Assembly: GCA_963751665.1 (NCBI GenBank)
Contig: CAVVVF010000001.1
Span: 1 to 64,000, forward strand
Source of the DNA: AC-69 sp963751665
Lineage (GTDB): Bacteria > Actinomycetota > UBA4738 > HRBIN12
Reading direction: 5' to 3'
DNA length: 64,000 bases
A program made the translations under genes and the position numbers. Every line of letters begins with the position of its first letter. The stretch's first letter is position 1. The notes under the pieces are model-generated. The model was not told the DNA's origin and ran no database searches. It saw only the letters and a program-made list of their open reading frames with translations. Shown here one piece after another: positions 1 through 9,864 of the stretch.

Positions 1-2
1 CG

Positions 3-293
3 ATCACCGGGCCCTCCGACACCGGCGGTTTCGTCAACGCGCTCCCCATGCTGCACACCCGGTACTTCCCGTCGATCGAGGCGGGGGAGAAGCCCTCCAT
101 GGACGAGCTGGTCACCATGAAGAGCTACGACTGGGAGGGCTCGGAGGTGTGGCAGGGGGAGGCCGAGCTGACGTTCCACGAGTCGCCGGTCGAGGAGCTC
201 ACCCGGATCGCCCCGAGGGAGATGATCGGCGCCTACTACCGGAGCGTGGGCGTCTCGTGGGGCGGCGGCACCAGGCTCGAAGACCGCGCGTAA
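3..293 (+). CDS. Acetoacetate decarboxylase family protein, C-terminal part
   Basis: The reading frame is open from the first bases of the window, so the 5' part of the gene lies outside. The visible 96 residues include NALPMLHTRYFPSIE, followed by a stretch rich in charged residues and ending in VGVSWGGGTRLEDRA. This resembles the C-terminal half of acetoacetate decarboxylase (ADC) family proteins, whose members decarboxylate beta-keto acids through a Schiff-base lysine. That lysine would be upstream and cannot be checked here. The family assignment is from memory of the motif pattern, and the substrate is unknown. The gene ends just before the IS110 element, and no terminator is obvious between them. 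Confidence 0.6.
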   Translation: MTGPSDTGGFVNALPMLHTRYFPSIEAGEKPSMDELVTMKSYDWEGSEVWQGEAELTFHESPVEELTRIAPREMIGAYYRSVGVSWGGGTRLEDRA

Positions 294-341
294 TCTCTGA
301 TCCTCACTCGAGGGGGGTGACCGACACTTCCCATGTCAACC

Positions 342-1540
342 TCACGCAGCTTCGAGAAGGACCGCGGCCCCGTGAAGAGCCGGGTCGTAGGGCACGCGGT
401 CGTGCCAGCAGCGCCAGATGACGCGGATCCAGGCGCGGGCCAGGATCCGGACGGCGTGCGGATGGTCCTTGCCGCTGGCGATCGCGCCGCCGGTAGATGT
501 GGGCGGCCCAGGGGCTGGCGTGGCGGCAGTTGTCGGCGAAGGTGGTGATCGCGACCCGGAAGCGTTTGTTGCAGGCCCAGCGGAAGTCGACGGCGCGGTG
601 TTTGCCGGAGGCTTGGTGACTGGACGACAGCCCGGCGAGCGCGGCGACGGCGTCTGGCTCGTCGTAGGCTTCGCGGCAGTCGCCCCACTCGGCGAGCATC
701 TGGGCGGCGTTGATCTGACCCGACCTTGGCAGCGACGTGAAGATCTCGCCGTCCGGGTGCTCGCCGAGGTGGGCGGCGACCGAGCGGTCGAGGTCCTTGA
801 TCGCGCTGTTGAGCGCGCGCAGCACCCCGACCAGGGCCAGCACGGCGTCGCGCAGCGGCTTCGGTCGACGCCGCCGATCGCCCGCCGGGGCCGCCCGGAG
901 CCGGTCGAGCAGCTCGCGCGGCGGGTCGCCGGCCGGAGTAGCCGTGCTTGCCAGGAACGCGGCCAGCCGTTTCTCGCCGAGGCGGGCGGCGGCCTCGGGG
1001 TGGGGTAGCGGGTCAGGAACGCCAGGGCGATCGGCGATCGACGTCGGCGAAGATGGCCTCGGCGCCGGGCCAGTAGGCGTCCAGCAGGCGCCGCGAGCTG
1101 GTTGCCGGCGGCGACGCGCTGTCGACCAGGTCGGCGCGGGTGCGCACGACCGTGCGCAGCGCCTTGGTCTCCTCGCTGAGGGGCTCCAGACGCCGGAGAC
1201 GATGCCCGTCGGTGCGCGTCACATCCGCGATCACGTGCGCGTCCCCGGGATCGGACTTGGCCCCGCCCACGGCGTAGCGACGCCGCAGGTCCTTCATAGA
1301 GAACGTGGGGATCACCACGTTCGGGTAGCCCGCCTCCAGGATCCGGTCGACGAGGCGCCCCTCGGGGCGCTCGATGCCCACCAGGACGTCCTCTTGCCTT
1401 GCCCACCCGGCGAGCCGCTTCACGAGCTCGTCGAAGCCCTCCTGCGAGTGGGCCACGGTGGCCCGCCCGCGGATCTTGCCGGCCGAGTCGACCACGCAGA
1501 TGTCGTGGGACTCCGCCGCCCAGTCGATGCCGACGAACAT
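342..1540 (-). pseudogene. IS110-family transposase, frameshifted
   Basis: The N-terminal part (1540 down to about 1013) starts MFVGIDWAAESHDICVVD. This is the DEDD RuvC-like nuclease start of IS110 transposases, with the first catalytic Asp in GIDWA. GAKSDPGDAHVIADV, typical of the same fold, follows. The C-terminal part continues in two other frames (about 304-843 and 342-1010). It includes LPRSGQINAAQMLAEWGD and SSHQASGKHRAVDFRWACNKRFR, the helix-hairpin-helix and Ser-containing transposase_20 region with its conserved SGK. At least two frame changes separate the parts, so no full-length transposase is encoded as read. IS110 elements lack long terminal inverted repeats and none were sought further. 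Confidence 0.85.
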
Positions 1541-1790
1541 CAGACCTCCTTCCGATCGGGGGGCCTACCCGGTGGCGGAAGCGCGTCGCGGTTCATTACC
1601 GACTGGCGCTCAAGGCGCGTCTTCCCATTGCCGCTCTGCGCTCCCGGGAGCCGGCGGGGGCGGCGGTATCAGTCTGGCCCTCGAGGGGCGATGGCACTTG
1701 GCCCTTCCCCCGCCGGCCACCGAGATGCCCAGAGCATCCACCCGCGAGAGGCCGTTCCTCGGAACCTCACGCAAGAAGGGTGGACCAGTA

Positions 1791-2075
1791 ATGGTCGTCA
1801 CGGTCGTCGATGCCGAGGTCGAGCCGGAGCGGGTGGCCGACCTGCTTGCCGCGTGGGACGGGGTGACGGGTGGCCAGTTGCCGCCGGGCCTGCAAGAGTC
1901 GTTCCTGATGCGCGCCGGCGATGCGTGGCGGATCGCCACGGTGTGGGAGAGTCGCGAGGCACTTGACGAGATGCGCCGGACGACGGACACGCCCGGGGCT
2001 CTGCGCGTGTTCCGCGCGGCAGGAGCCGAGCCGAAGCTCATGGTCTTCGAGGTTGCCCGGCACTTCGAGGCCTGA
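1791..2075 (+). CDS. Small antibiotic-biosynthesis-monooxygenase-like protein
   Basis: A 94-residue protein beginning MVVTVVDAEVEPERVADLLAAWDG and ending VFEVARHFEA. It has the length and pattern of ferredoxin-like ABM/Dabb-fold proteins: an initial beta strand, a helix with hydrophobic spacing, then WRIATVWESREALDEMR and a closing VFEVARHFE strand. The start was placed at the ATG because a purine-rich AAGAAGGG lies 11 bases upstream and the fold begins there, although the frame is open further 5'. Family members may be quinol-type monooxygenases or non-enzymatic dimeric barrels. No catalytic role can be assigned. Confidence 0.6.
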   Translation: MVVTVVDAEVEPERVADLLAAWDGVTGGQLPPGLQESFLMRAGDAWRIATVWESREALDEMRRTTDTPGALRVFRAAGAEPKLMVFEVARHFEA

Positions 2076-2112
2076 GCCGGGCTCGCACACGGTGCGATAG
2101 CCTCATCTGTCC

Positions 2113-2865
2113 ATGAGGCTGGTCAGGTTCCGGTTCGCCGACCGCATCGCCACCGGCGTCTTGGAGGACGGAGCTATCGGCGTCCTCCAGGGGACGTTCT
2201 TCGAGGACCCACTGCCGACCGGTGAGACCGTCGCTGGACGACGTCCGGCTCCTCGCGCCGATCCTGCCGTCGAAGGTCGTGTGCGTCGGGAAGAACTACG
2301 CCGCCCACGCGGCCGAGTTCGGGGGGAGGTCCCGGAGGAACCGCTGCTGTTCCTCAAGCCCTCGACGGCGTGATCGGGCCCGGCGATCCCATCCGGCTGC
2401 CGCCGATCAGCCGTCGGATGGACTACGAGGGTGAGCTCGCCGTGGTGATCGGGCGACTGGCTCGCAACGTTCGGGCGGAGGACGCCTGCCGCTACATCCT
2501 GGGTTACACCTGCGCCAACGACATCACACTGCGCACCTGCAGAAGACCGACGATCAATGGGCTCGCGCGAAGGGCTTCGACGGCTCGTGTCCGCTCGGTC
2601 CGTGGATCGCCACCGACGTCGATCCCACCAACGTCGCGTGCGAGACACGGTTGAACGGGGAGGTCGTGCAGCACGGCAGCACCGCGGACATGGTCTTCGG
2701 CGTCGCCACCCTCATCGAGTTCGTCACCACGTTCATGACGCTGCTGCCCGGCGACGTGCTCCTGACCGGGACCCCGGAAGGTGTGGGCAAGATCGACGCG
2801 GGCGACGTCGTCGAGGTCGAGGTCGACGGCATCGGGAGCTGCGGAACCCGGTGGTAGGGCAATGA
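2113..2865 (+). pseudogene. Fumarylacetoacetate hydrolase family protein, frameshifted
   Basis: Pieces in three frames assemble into one FAH-family protein of about 245 residues. They are MRLVRFRFADRIATGVLED at the start, VVCVGKNYAAHAAEFGG, DYEGELAVVIGR with the metal-binding Glu residues, GYTCANDITLR, and LLPGDVLLTGTPEGVGKI near the end. The family (2-hydroxyhepta-2,4-diene-1,7-dioate isomerase and relatives) cleaves or isomerises C-C bonds in aromatic catabolism using Mg2+ or Mn2+. At least four single-base shifts occur (near 2225, 2330, 2370 and 2535). Its last codons (NPVVGQ, stop at 2863-2865) overlap the gltX start in an ATGA junction, suggesting co-transcription. The motifs are intact once frames are joined, so sequencing error is plausible. 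Confidence 0.75.
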
Positions 2866-4302
2866 GCGCGCGTGACGTCCGCTGTCGCTTCGCGCCGGCG
2901 CCGACCGGGTCGCTGCACGTCGGGAACGCCCGGAAGCGCCCTGTTCTCGTGGCTCTGGGCCCGGCACCACGGGGCGCGTTCGTCCTTCGGGTCGAGGACA
3001 CCGACGCGACCCGGGTGACCGAGGAGGCGTTCCACGGCGTGCTCGAAGACCTGCGGTGGCTCGGGCTCGATTGGGACGAGGGCCCGGACGTCGGCGGCCC
3101 GCACGGGCCGTACCGGCAGTCGGAGCGCGCGGGATCTACCGCGAGCTGGCCGAGCGCCTAGTGGCCGAGGGCGGCACGCGTACCGCTGCTACTGCACCCC
3201 CGAGGAGCTCGAGGAGCGCACGGAAGCCGCGCTGGCCCGCGGGCGAGGCCGCCCGGCTACGACGGCCGGTGCCGGACGCTCACCGACGCCGAGCGCGCCG
3301 CGTTCGAGGCCGAGGGCCGCCGTTCGCGCTCCGGTTCCGGATGCCCGAACGCGAGTGGACCGTGGCACGACCTGGTGAAGGGCGAGGTCCGCTTCGGGCC
3401 GGGGGACCTGAGGACTTCGTGATCGTCCGCTCGGACGGATCGCCCGGTGTTCCTCCTCGCGGTGGCGGTGGACGACTGCTGATGGGGGTGACCCACGTGA
3501 TCCGCGGCGACGACCTGCTGGCCGCCGCGCCCCGCAACGTCGCGGTGATGCGAAGCGCTCGGCGGCACGCCGCCCGAATACGCGCACCTGCCCCAGGTCC
3601 TGGGCCCGGACGGGAAGCCGCTGTCGAAGCGGCACGGCTCGACGTCGGTGGAGGCCTTCCGGGAGCAGGGGTTCCTGCCCGAGGCGCTGATGAACTACCT
3701 GGCGCTGCTGGGGTGGTCGAAGGACGAGAACACGACGTTCCTGTCGCGCGAGGAGCTGGTCGAGTCGTTCGATCTCGCGCGGGTGTCGAGCAACCCCGCG
3801 GCGTTCGACACGCAGAAACTCGAGTGGATGAACAACCACTACATCCAGTCGCTGGACGACGACGACCTCGCCGCGCGGTGCGTGCACTTCCTGACGGAGG
3901 AGGGGCTGCTGCCCGAGCCGAGCTGCTCCGGCCGGCGATGCCGCTCGTGCGGGAGCGGATGAAGACGCTCACCGAGGCGGTCGACCTGCTTCGGTTCCTG
4001 TTCACCGACGACATGCGGCCGAACGAGAAGGCCGCCGAGCTGATCGCAAAGGCGGCCCGAGGGTACCTCAAGCAGGCGGCCGACGCGCTGGATCACGGTC
4101 GGAGCCGTGGACCCCGAACCGATCCAGGCTGCGCTCGACGAGGTGGCTGACGTCGGCCGGGCTGAACCGGACGAAGGGGTGGCAGCCGGTCCGGGCCGCG
4201 GTGACCGGGTCGAACGTTTCGCCTCCGCTGCCGGAATCGCTCGAGCTGCTCGGCCGGGAGGACACCGTGGCCCGCCTGCGTGTCGCCGCTGGTGACGGGT
4301 AG
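2862..4302 (+). pseudogene. gltX: Glutamyl-tRNA synthetase, multiply frameshifted
   Basis: The start MSARDVRCRFAPAPTGSLHVGNAR holds the class I HIGH-like signature (HVGN). VLRVEDTDATRVTEEAF is the conserved Glu-binding region of GluRS. Later pieces are VTHVIRGDDLLA, the KMSKS equivalent LSKRHGSTSVEAFREQGFLPEALMNYLALLGW read across frames, and a C-terminal anticodon-binding part (FLFTDDMRPNEKAAELIAKAARGYLKQ). It ends LRVAAGDG at 4302. The enzyme charges tRNA-Glu, or tRNA-Glu and tRNA-Gln in bacteria lacking GlnRS. At least six frame changes are present in an essential gene, which favours assembly error over decay unless a second copy exists elsewhere. Confidence 0.85.
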
Positions 4303-4507
4303 CGAGCCCGCGAACCCGCAAGGTTGCGCGCGGAAACAAGCCAGGTGTAGGGTCGGTACAGCATGGCTTCCCCGACGGTTGGCCCCCCGCGGCCGCGCTC
4401 GCCGCCAGGCCGCCACCGGTACCCGACTGCCCGCCGCCATCGACGAGCGACAACGGCTTGCCGTTTCCCGGGGCCTGCGTCGCTCCAAGGTCTGGGGAGG
4501 TGGGGAC

Positions 4508-5078
4508 GTGGATAGGAGGGAGTTCCTTCAAGCGGGCCGGCGTGGGGTCGGCCGCACTGGTGTCGATCCCGGCCCTGGCCGGCACCGCGCAGGCCACCGG
4601 GGCTCTGCAGCGGCGGTACGGCGCTGTGGCGTTCAGCCAGGGGCCGATGATCGGCGCCGTCCAGCACCGCATCGCGGTCAACGCGGCCGGCTTCTTCATC
4701 CCGGAGGCCGGCGTCGTGCTGCCGAACGGCGGCGGCACGTTCGTACACTTCGACAACGCTACGCCAGTGCCGAAGCGGATCATCGCGTTCGGGAAGTGGA
4801 GGCCCGAATCGTTCGTCAGCTACGATCTGGGCCCGCCCTACGGCACCTGGCGGGACGGTCCAGGCGAGCGTCCTGACGATGACCGTGACCCTGTTCCCGC
4901 AGGGGGAGCGACGATCTCCGGCGTGACCTTGAAGCTGATCTGCAATATCGGCCCCGCGGGGATCACGACCGGCCAGCCCGAGGGATTCGTGCTCACGGTC
5001 CCGGGAACGCCCACCTTGATGTTCGTCCCGGATGTCGTGCCCGCAGGCATCACCACCATCAGCGTCCCCGGCGGGTAG
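4508..5078 (+). pseudogene. Tat-exported protein of unknown function, frameshifted
   Basis: The GTG at 4508 begins VDRREFL. After a one-base shift it continues KRAGVGSAALVSIPALAGTAQA, together a textbook twin-arginine signal peptide (RREFLKRAG, hydrophobic core, AQA cleavage site). The mature part is about 160 residues and beta-strand-like, with repeated Val, Thr and Pro: AVFSQGPMIG-type start, NAAGFFIPEAGVVLP, SGVTLKLICNIGPAG, and the tail TLMFVPDVVPAGITTISVPGG. A second shift seems to occur near 4855-4910. I do not recognise the family. It is likely a folded exported protein or surface domain. A strong hairpin follows at 5104. Confidence 0.5.
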
Positions 5079-5103
5079 GGCGGGCAACTCGACGACCCCA
5101 TGC

Positions 5104-5144
5104 GTCGGGCGAGCCCGGCGGCGTCTCCGCCGGGCTCGCCCGAC
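5104..5144. terminator. Perfect 18-bp stem hairpin
   Basis: GTCGGGCGAGCCCGGCGG pairs perfectly with its complement across the five-base loop CGTCT. It begins 26 bases after the stop of the Tat-exported protein gene. There is no T tract, as is common for terminators in high-GC actinobacteria. The stem is symmetric, so it could also stop transcripts coming from the minus strand. Confidence 0.7.
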
Positions 5145-5193
5145 CGCTGACCGGGCAGATGGCTCCGAGCCCTCGCCCTCGCTCCCCGCGCGG

Positions 5194-5268
5194 TCAGAAG
5201 AGGTCGTCGACCTGGACGTCGGTCATGGAGTCTACGGGCGGGGCGGTGCCAGCACTCACCTTGAACAT
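5194..5268 (-). CDS. Possible 24-residue peptide
   Basis: The minus strand holds a short ORF, MFKVSAGTAPPVDSMTDVQVDDLF, preceded by a GAAGGAG ribosome-binding-like sequence five to six bases before the ATG. It lies 110 bases downstream of galT on the same strand. The acidic, aromatic-ending peptide has no family I recognise. A short chance ORF is quite possible. The good ribosome-binding site is the only positive evidence. Confidence 0.25.
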   Translation of the reverse strand: MFKVSAGTAPPVDSMTDVQVDDLF

Positions 5269-5377
5269 CCGTCGCTCCTTCGATCGACCACGCCTCCTCG
5301 CCTTTATCCGCCTTTCGCGCGGCGCGCGGTGTCACCCGGAGCGGCGATTCTCGCCGGGGGGCGGGTGGGCCCTTCGG

Positions 5378-6434
5378 CTACGCGTGCCTCCTGTGGCTAT
5401 CGGTGACGACCCCCCCGCGACCACCCGTGCGGGTGGTCGCCCCCGCGGATAGCGCCTTGCGCAGGGCCGAGGCGGCGTCCTCCGGAGGGACCGTGTTGAT
5501 GCTCATGGCCGAACCCAGCTCGAACCCGGCCGGCGTCGAAAGCTTCGGCAGGATCTTGATGTGCCAGTGGAAGACCTCGTCGGTGTGGCCGTTGGTCGGG
5601 GCCGAGTACATGACGAGGTTGAAGTCGGGGTCGCCGCAGGCCAGGCGGATTGCGGCAAGGATTCGGATGAGGATGCAGGCCAGGTCGTCCACGTCCTCGT
5701 CGGCCAGGTCGCCGAACGAGCCCTGGTGGAACGAGGGCGCCACCCACGTCTCGTAGGGAGAGTTGGCGGCGAACGGCTCGAAGGCGATGAAGCGCCCGCA
5801 CTCTCCGACGATCCGAACGGCGGCCGCCCGCTCCGCCCCGATCACGTCGTCGTACACGCAGGCGCCGTTCTCGTCGAAGTAGCGGGTGGCCACATCAACG
5901 CGACGCAGCAGCCGCGGGAGGTACACGGGCGTGGCCACGATCTGCGAGTGGGCGTGGGTGAGCGAGGTCCCGGCCAGGGCCCCGAAGTTCTTGAACACCA
6001 CGACCGCGCGGGTGGTGGGCCCCACGATGAGCTCGCGGTACCGGGTGCGCCAGACGTCGATGACCCGGGTCAGTTCCCCCTGTGTCATCTCGTCCATCCG
6101 GGCGTCGTGGCGGCGGGCCTCGATCACGACCTCGTGGCTTCCCACCCCGGGCATCTCGCGGAACAGCGGAGGCCCCGAGCGGGCCACGGACCCGTCGCCG
6201 GACAGGGCAGCGTACAGGTTGGGGACCACCCGGACCTGCCAGTCGCCGTCCTTCGGATCGCGGCAGATCTCCGGCGGGGTCTGGTCCTCGTTCCCGGGGC
6301 AGAACGGGCAGGACGGGTCGAGCTCGGGGAGCTCGGGCCGGGGCATCACGACCGGCTGGTGCGGCCGGTCCGCCCGCACCGGGGCGAGAACGGCCCACTG
6401 CCGCGTGGTCGGGCTCCTGCCTCAAGGTCGACAT
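5378..6434 (-). CDS. galT: Galactose-1-phosphate uridylyltransferase (one frameshift near the start)
   Basis: A HIT-superfamily uridylyltransferase of about 350 residues. It exchanges UMP between UDP-glucose and galactose-1-phosphate in the Leloir pathway. CPFCPGNEDQTP matches the zinc-binding CxxC segment. VRVVPNLYAAL follows, and THAHSQIVATPV and FHWHIKILPKLS are the HIT/active-site and second zinc-region histidines. The N-terminus MSTLRQEP (from 6434) is joined to TTRQWAVLAPVRADRP by a one-base shift near 6408; the rest reads in one frame. Some members of the family act on ADP-sugars or as UDPglucose-hexose-1-phosphate transferases, so the sugar is not certain. No other galactose genes are adjacent. 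Confidence 0.85.
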
Positions 6435-7160
6435 TTTGACGAACTACGGTACAGGAACGGATACGAGTCTCAAGGATGCCTGGGCTCGCCGCCGCCGAGT
6501 GGCCCGTCACGTCCAGTGTCGGTGGGCAGATACGAACCCATGACGCCAGCTTCGGGCTAGACCTTGCGCTGATGGTGGCCAGATGCGACGCGGCACGCCG
6601 AGTGGCGGTGGATCAGCGTCCTCACCGGCGGCGCCGGTCCTCGCGAGTGGCGTCGGGCGAGATCCTGCGGGGGGTCGCCCAGGTTGACAGGTGAAGGCGT
6701 TCCACGACGTCCACTTCGACCGAGAGGCGGGCGAGGTGGGCGTGGCTCACCTCGTGAAGTCGCCAGCGTGCGCGGTCGGCCCCCATACGGATCGGCACGT
6801 CGCGATCCTCCAGCGGGGAACATGTCCGCGCCCCGCGGTCGCCCGAGGGGCTTCCGACGACCCTCGGCGAAGGGAGGTTATCCGACTCACTCTTCGATCG
6901 CGCGGAGTACCCGAACGCCGTCCCCGTGGCCATCGACAGCGCCGGTCGTGTGGCCTCGCGCCGCTGGTGGCGGGTACGTCGCCAGGGGTGGGGCAAGGCG
7001 CGGCGAGGGTCCTCGGCGTGTGGGTGGCGCGCAACGGGCGTTCCGAGCGCCAAGCTCCGGCGAGGCTGCGACGTCGGCTGAGCTCCCCTGAGCGCCGCGA
7101 CTGACTCGAGGTGGGCGACCTCTTCCATTGTTGGCGCCGAACACGCAGAAAGCGATGCGT
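6435..7160. other. About 725 bases without a recognisable gene
   Basis: Several overlapping ORFs cross this interval on both strands, but none has a plausible start, codon pattern or recognisable domain. Their translations are dominated by Arg and Pro as expected for shadows in GC-rich DNA. I see no RNA gene or clear repeat. Confidence 0.5.
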
Positions 7161-8553
7161 TCAGTACCGCCACCTGTGGGCGGCCACGATCTTCTCCGGC
7201 TCCTGGCCGGCGAAGGCCTCGGCCTCCGCCCGGCGGACCGCCGCGAACGGCCCGAACAGCATCGGGCCCATGGCGTCCCGCAGGACGTCGGACTTCTCCA
7301 GGTGCGACAGGGCCTCCTCGACGGACTTAGGCAGCCGCTGGATGCCCCGGCTCGGAGAGCTCCTCATCCGATAGCCCGCCCGGATCGACTGTCACCTCGT
7401 CGGGCAGCCGCAGGTCTCTCTCCACGCCGGCCAGGCCGGCCGCGATGAGCGCCCCCGCCACCAGATAAGGGTTCGCGCTCTGGTCGAAGCACTTCACCTC
7501 GGTGTTGGCCGCGGTCTCGCGGGTCCCGACCATCCCCGTGACGAATCGGATGGCGGCCTCCCGGTTCTCCCGCCCCCAGCACGCGAACGCCCCGGCCCAG
7601 TGCGACGGGATCAGCCGGAGGTAGCTCGGCACGCTCGGGGAGCCCACGGCCACCAGGGCTGGAAGCTCGGCGAGCACGCCGGCCACGAAGGCCTCGCCCG
7701 TCTCGGTCATCCCATACGGACCCTGGCCTCCGGCGAACAGGTTCTTGCCGTCGCGCCACAGGCTGAAGTGCACGTGGCCGCCGTTTCCCACGTGGCCCGC
7801 GATCACGACGGGGGAGAACGACGCGCGCATCCCGTGCCTCGCCGCCATGGCCCGGATCGTCTGTCGGACCAGGACGGTCGTGTCGGCAGCTCCAACCGGA
7901 TCCTCCGGCGCCACGGAGATCTCCAACTGCCCAATGGCGTATTCGGGATGGAACTGGTCGACCCCGACGCCCTCCTCCTCGAGCGCGGCGATGAGGTCCC
8001 GGGCGTAATCCGAGATCGTCGCCAGGACCGGGAGCCCGTACGCAGGACCGGTGTGGATGGGGCTTTCCACCTCCGAGCCCGCCGCGGCCTGGAACCATTC
8101 CAGCTCGAACGCCATCCGCACTTCGATCCCGGCGTCGGCCGCCCGGCGCGCCATGCGCTTGGCGAAGGTGCGCTGGCAGCCCGGATAGACCTCGCCCTCC
8201 TGGGTGTGCTTGTCGACCGGAGCCCAGGCCCACCCCGGCTGCGCGGCGAGCACTTTCAGCGCCGAGGGGTCGGGCATGAGCCGGAGGTCCCCGACCGGCC
8301 CGCTGACCTCGTCGCTCGACGTGATGGAGTCGTTGACCATGAAGACCTCGAAGACCGGGGACATGCCGATCCCGTACTTCACCGCCCGCTCGAGGACCGA
8401 CACCGGGACGGTCTTCACCCGCGTGACGCCGGCGTTGTCGACCTGGCTGAGCGCGACGGCCCGGATGCCCTGGGCCGACAGTGACTCCGCCAGCGTCCTG
8501 GCCTGATCGGCGCGGCGGACCATCTCGTCCGGAGATCCCTCTTCGCCTTGCAC
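7161..8553 (-). CDS. Glutamine-synthetase-like gamma-glutamyl ligase A (frameshift near the C-terminus)
   Basis: About 464 residues in the GS catalytic family. These ligases activate glutamate as gamma-glutamyl phosphate and couple it to an amine. Visible features are VRMAFELEWFQ (the ExE metal site), GHVGNGGHVHFSLW (ATP/metal-binding HxH), and CWGRENREAAIRF with the glutamate-contacting Arg. NTEVKCFDQSANPYLVAGALIAAG is the C-terminal signature. At about 7345 a one-base shift in a GGGG run breaks the frame; the continuation IQRLPKSVEEALSHLEKSDVLRDAMG completes the protein to 7161. Divergence from true GlnA and the neighbouring aminotransferases and amidase suggest a PuuA-like role on a polyamine or other amine, which is inference. 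Confidence 0.8.
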
Positions 8554-8663
8554 CGCTGCACCTCCCGGTGCCTACCCTCGACCTGACTCCCGCGGGGCCG
8601 AATCATCGCATCCGCGGGCCGCGGGACGCGACCGCAACGCGCACGTGCTCAGGAGGCGAGGCT

Positions 8664-9848
8664 ATGCTCGGCCCGCGTTCGGTGGGGGACTGTGGGAGAG
8701 AGGATCCGGCGGTGTCGGCGGTCGACGTGGAGGGACTCCGGCTCATCGACCACCATTGCCATGGCGTGGTGAAGGCGGACCTCGACCTGGCCGGGTTCGA
8801 GAACCTCATCACCGAGAGCTCCGACCCGCCCCCCGCGGGGACCAGCCGATTCGACTCTCCTCTCGGCCTGGCCGTCCGGCGGTGGTGCGCCCCGGTGCTG
8901 GGCCTCGAGCCGTTCGCCTCGCCCCAGGACTACGTGGCCCGTCGGGCGGAGCTGGGAGCGGAGGAGGTGGCCCGCTCGTTCCTGAAGGAAGCCGGCATGG
9001 GCGCGCTCCTCCTCGACACCGGATACCGCTCCGACGAGCTCCACGACCTGAAGGCGATGGGCCAGCTGGCCGCGGTCCCGGTCCACGAGATCGTCCGGCT
9101 GGAGGCCGTCGCCGAAGCCGTGGCCGCCTCGGGCGTCGATGCGAGTACGTACCCGAGCTCCTACCGGGATGCGCTCGAGGAGGCGGCACGGGAGGCCGTG
9201 GGGCTGAAGACCATCGTGGCCTACCGGGGCGGGTTCTCCTTCGACCCGGAGGAGCCCGACGACGCCGAGGTGGTGCGAGCCGCCGGACCGTTCCTGGAGG
9301 CGGCCTCGTCGGGACGGCCCCGGCTGGCGGATCCCGTGCTGCTTCGATTCGGCATCTGGTCCGGGGCGCGGCTGGCCCGCGAACGAGGCCTCCCGATCCA
9401 GTTCCACAGCGGGTGGGGGGACGCCGACCTTGACCTGCACCTGTCGAACCCGACGCTCCTCACCGGGTTGATCCGGGAGCTCGACCGGCTCGGGGTGAAC
9501 GTGGTGTTCCTGCACTGCTACCCGTTCCACCGCGACGCCGCGTACCTGGCCTCGGTGTACGGGAACGTGTACTTCGACGTCGGTTCCGCCCTGCACTACC
9601 ACGGGCCCAGCTCGAGCCGCTTGCTGGCGGAAGCCATGGAGGTGGCCCCCTTCTCCAAGCTCCTGTTCTCTTCGGACGCGTTCGGGCTGGCCGAGCAGTA
9701 CCACCTGGGGGCCATGCTGTTCCGGCGGGCGCTTCGGGAGGTCCTCGACGGGTGGATCGAGGCCGACCACTGCGACGCGGCGATCGCCGGGCGCATCGCC
9801 GAGGGCATCGCCCGAGGAAACGCGATGAGGATCTACCCGCTGCCCTAG
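8664..9848 (+). CDS. Amidohydrolase (metal-dependent hydrolase, amidohydrolase 2 family)
   Basis: A TIM-barrel metal hydrolase of 394 residues. The start MLGPRSVGDC was chosen because AGGAGG lies seven bases upstream (8651-8656). LIDHHCHGVV is the HxH metal-binding strand; QFHSGWGDADLDL and VFLHCYPFHRDAAYLA supply further His ligands, and LLFSSDAFGLAEQYHLG carries the catalytic Asp. In fungi and plants FluG/NodGS proteins fuse this kind of amidohydrolase to a GS-like domain. Here the two are separate, divergent neighbours (7161-8553 and this gene). A role in hydrolysing a gamma-glutamyl or amide intermediate of the surrounding pathway is inferred, not shown. Confidence 0.8.
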   Translation: MLGPRSVGDCGREDPAVSAVDVEGLRLIDHHCHGVVKADLDLAGFENLITESSDPPPAGTSRFDSPLGLAVRRWCAPVLGLEPFASPQDYVARRAELGAEEVARSFLKEAGMGALLLDTGYRSDELHDLKAMGQLAAVPVHEIVRLEAVAEAVAASGVDASTYPSSYRDALEEAAREAVGLKTIVAYRGGFSFDPEEPDDAEVVRAAGPFLEAASSGRPRLADPVLLRFGIWSGARLARERGLPIQFHSGWGDADLDLHLSNPTLLTGLIRELDRLGVNVVFLHCYPFHRDAAYLASVYGNVYFDVGSALHYHGPSSSRLLAEAMEVAPFSKLLFSSDAFGLAEQYHLGAMLFRRALREVLDGWIEADHCDAAIAGRIAEGIARGNAMRIYPLP

Positions 9849-9864
9849 CGTCCGCGACTGGGAG

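Noticed and set aside
22..421. Short overlapping ORFs around 149-421
   Set aside because: Out-of-frame shadows of the acetoacetate decarboxylase end and the IS110 3' region.
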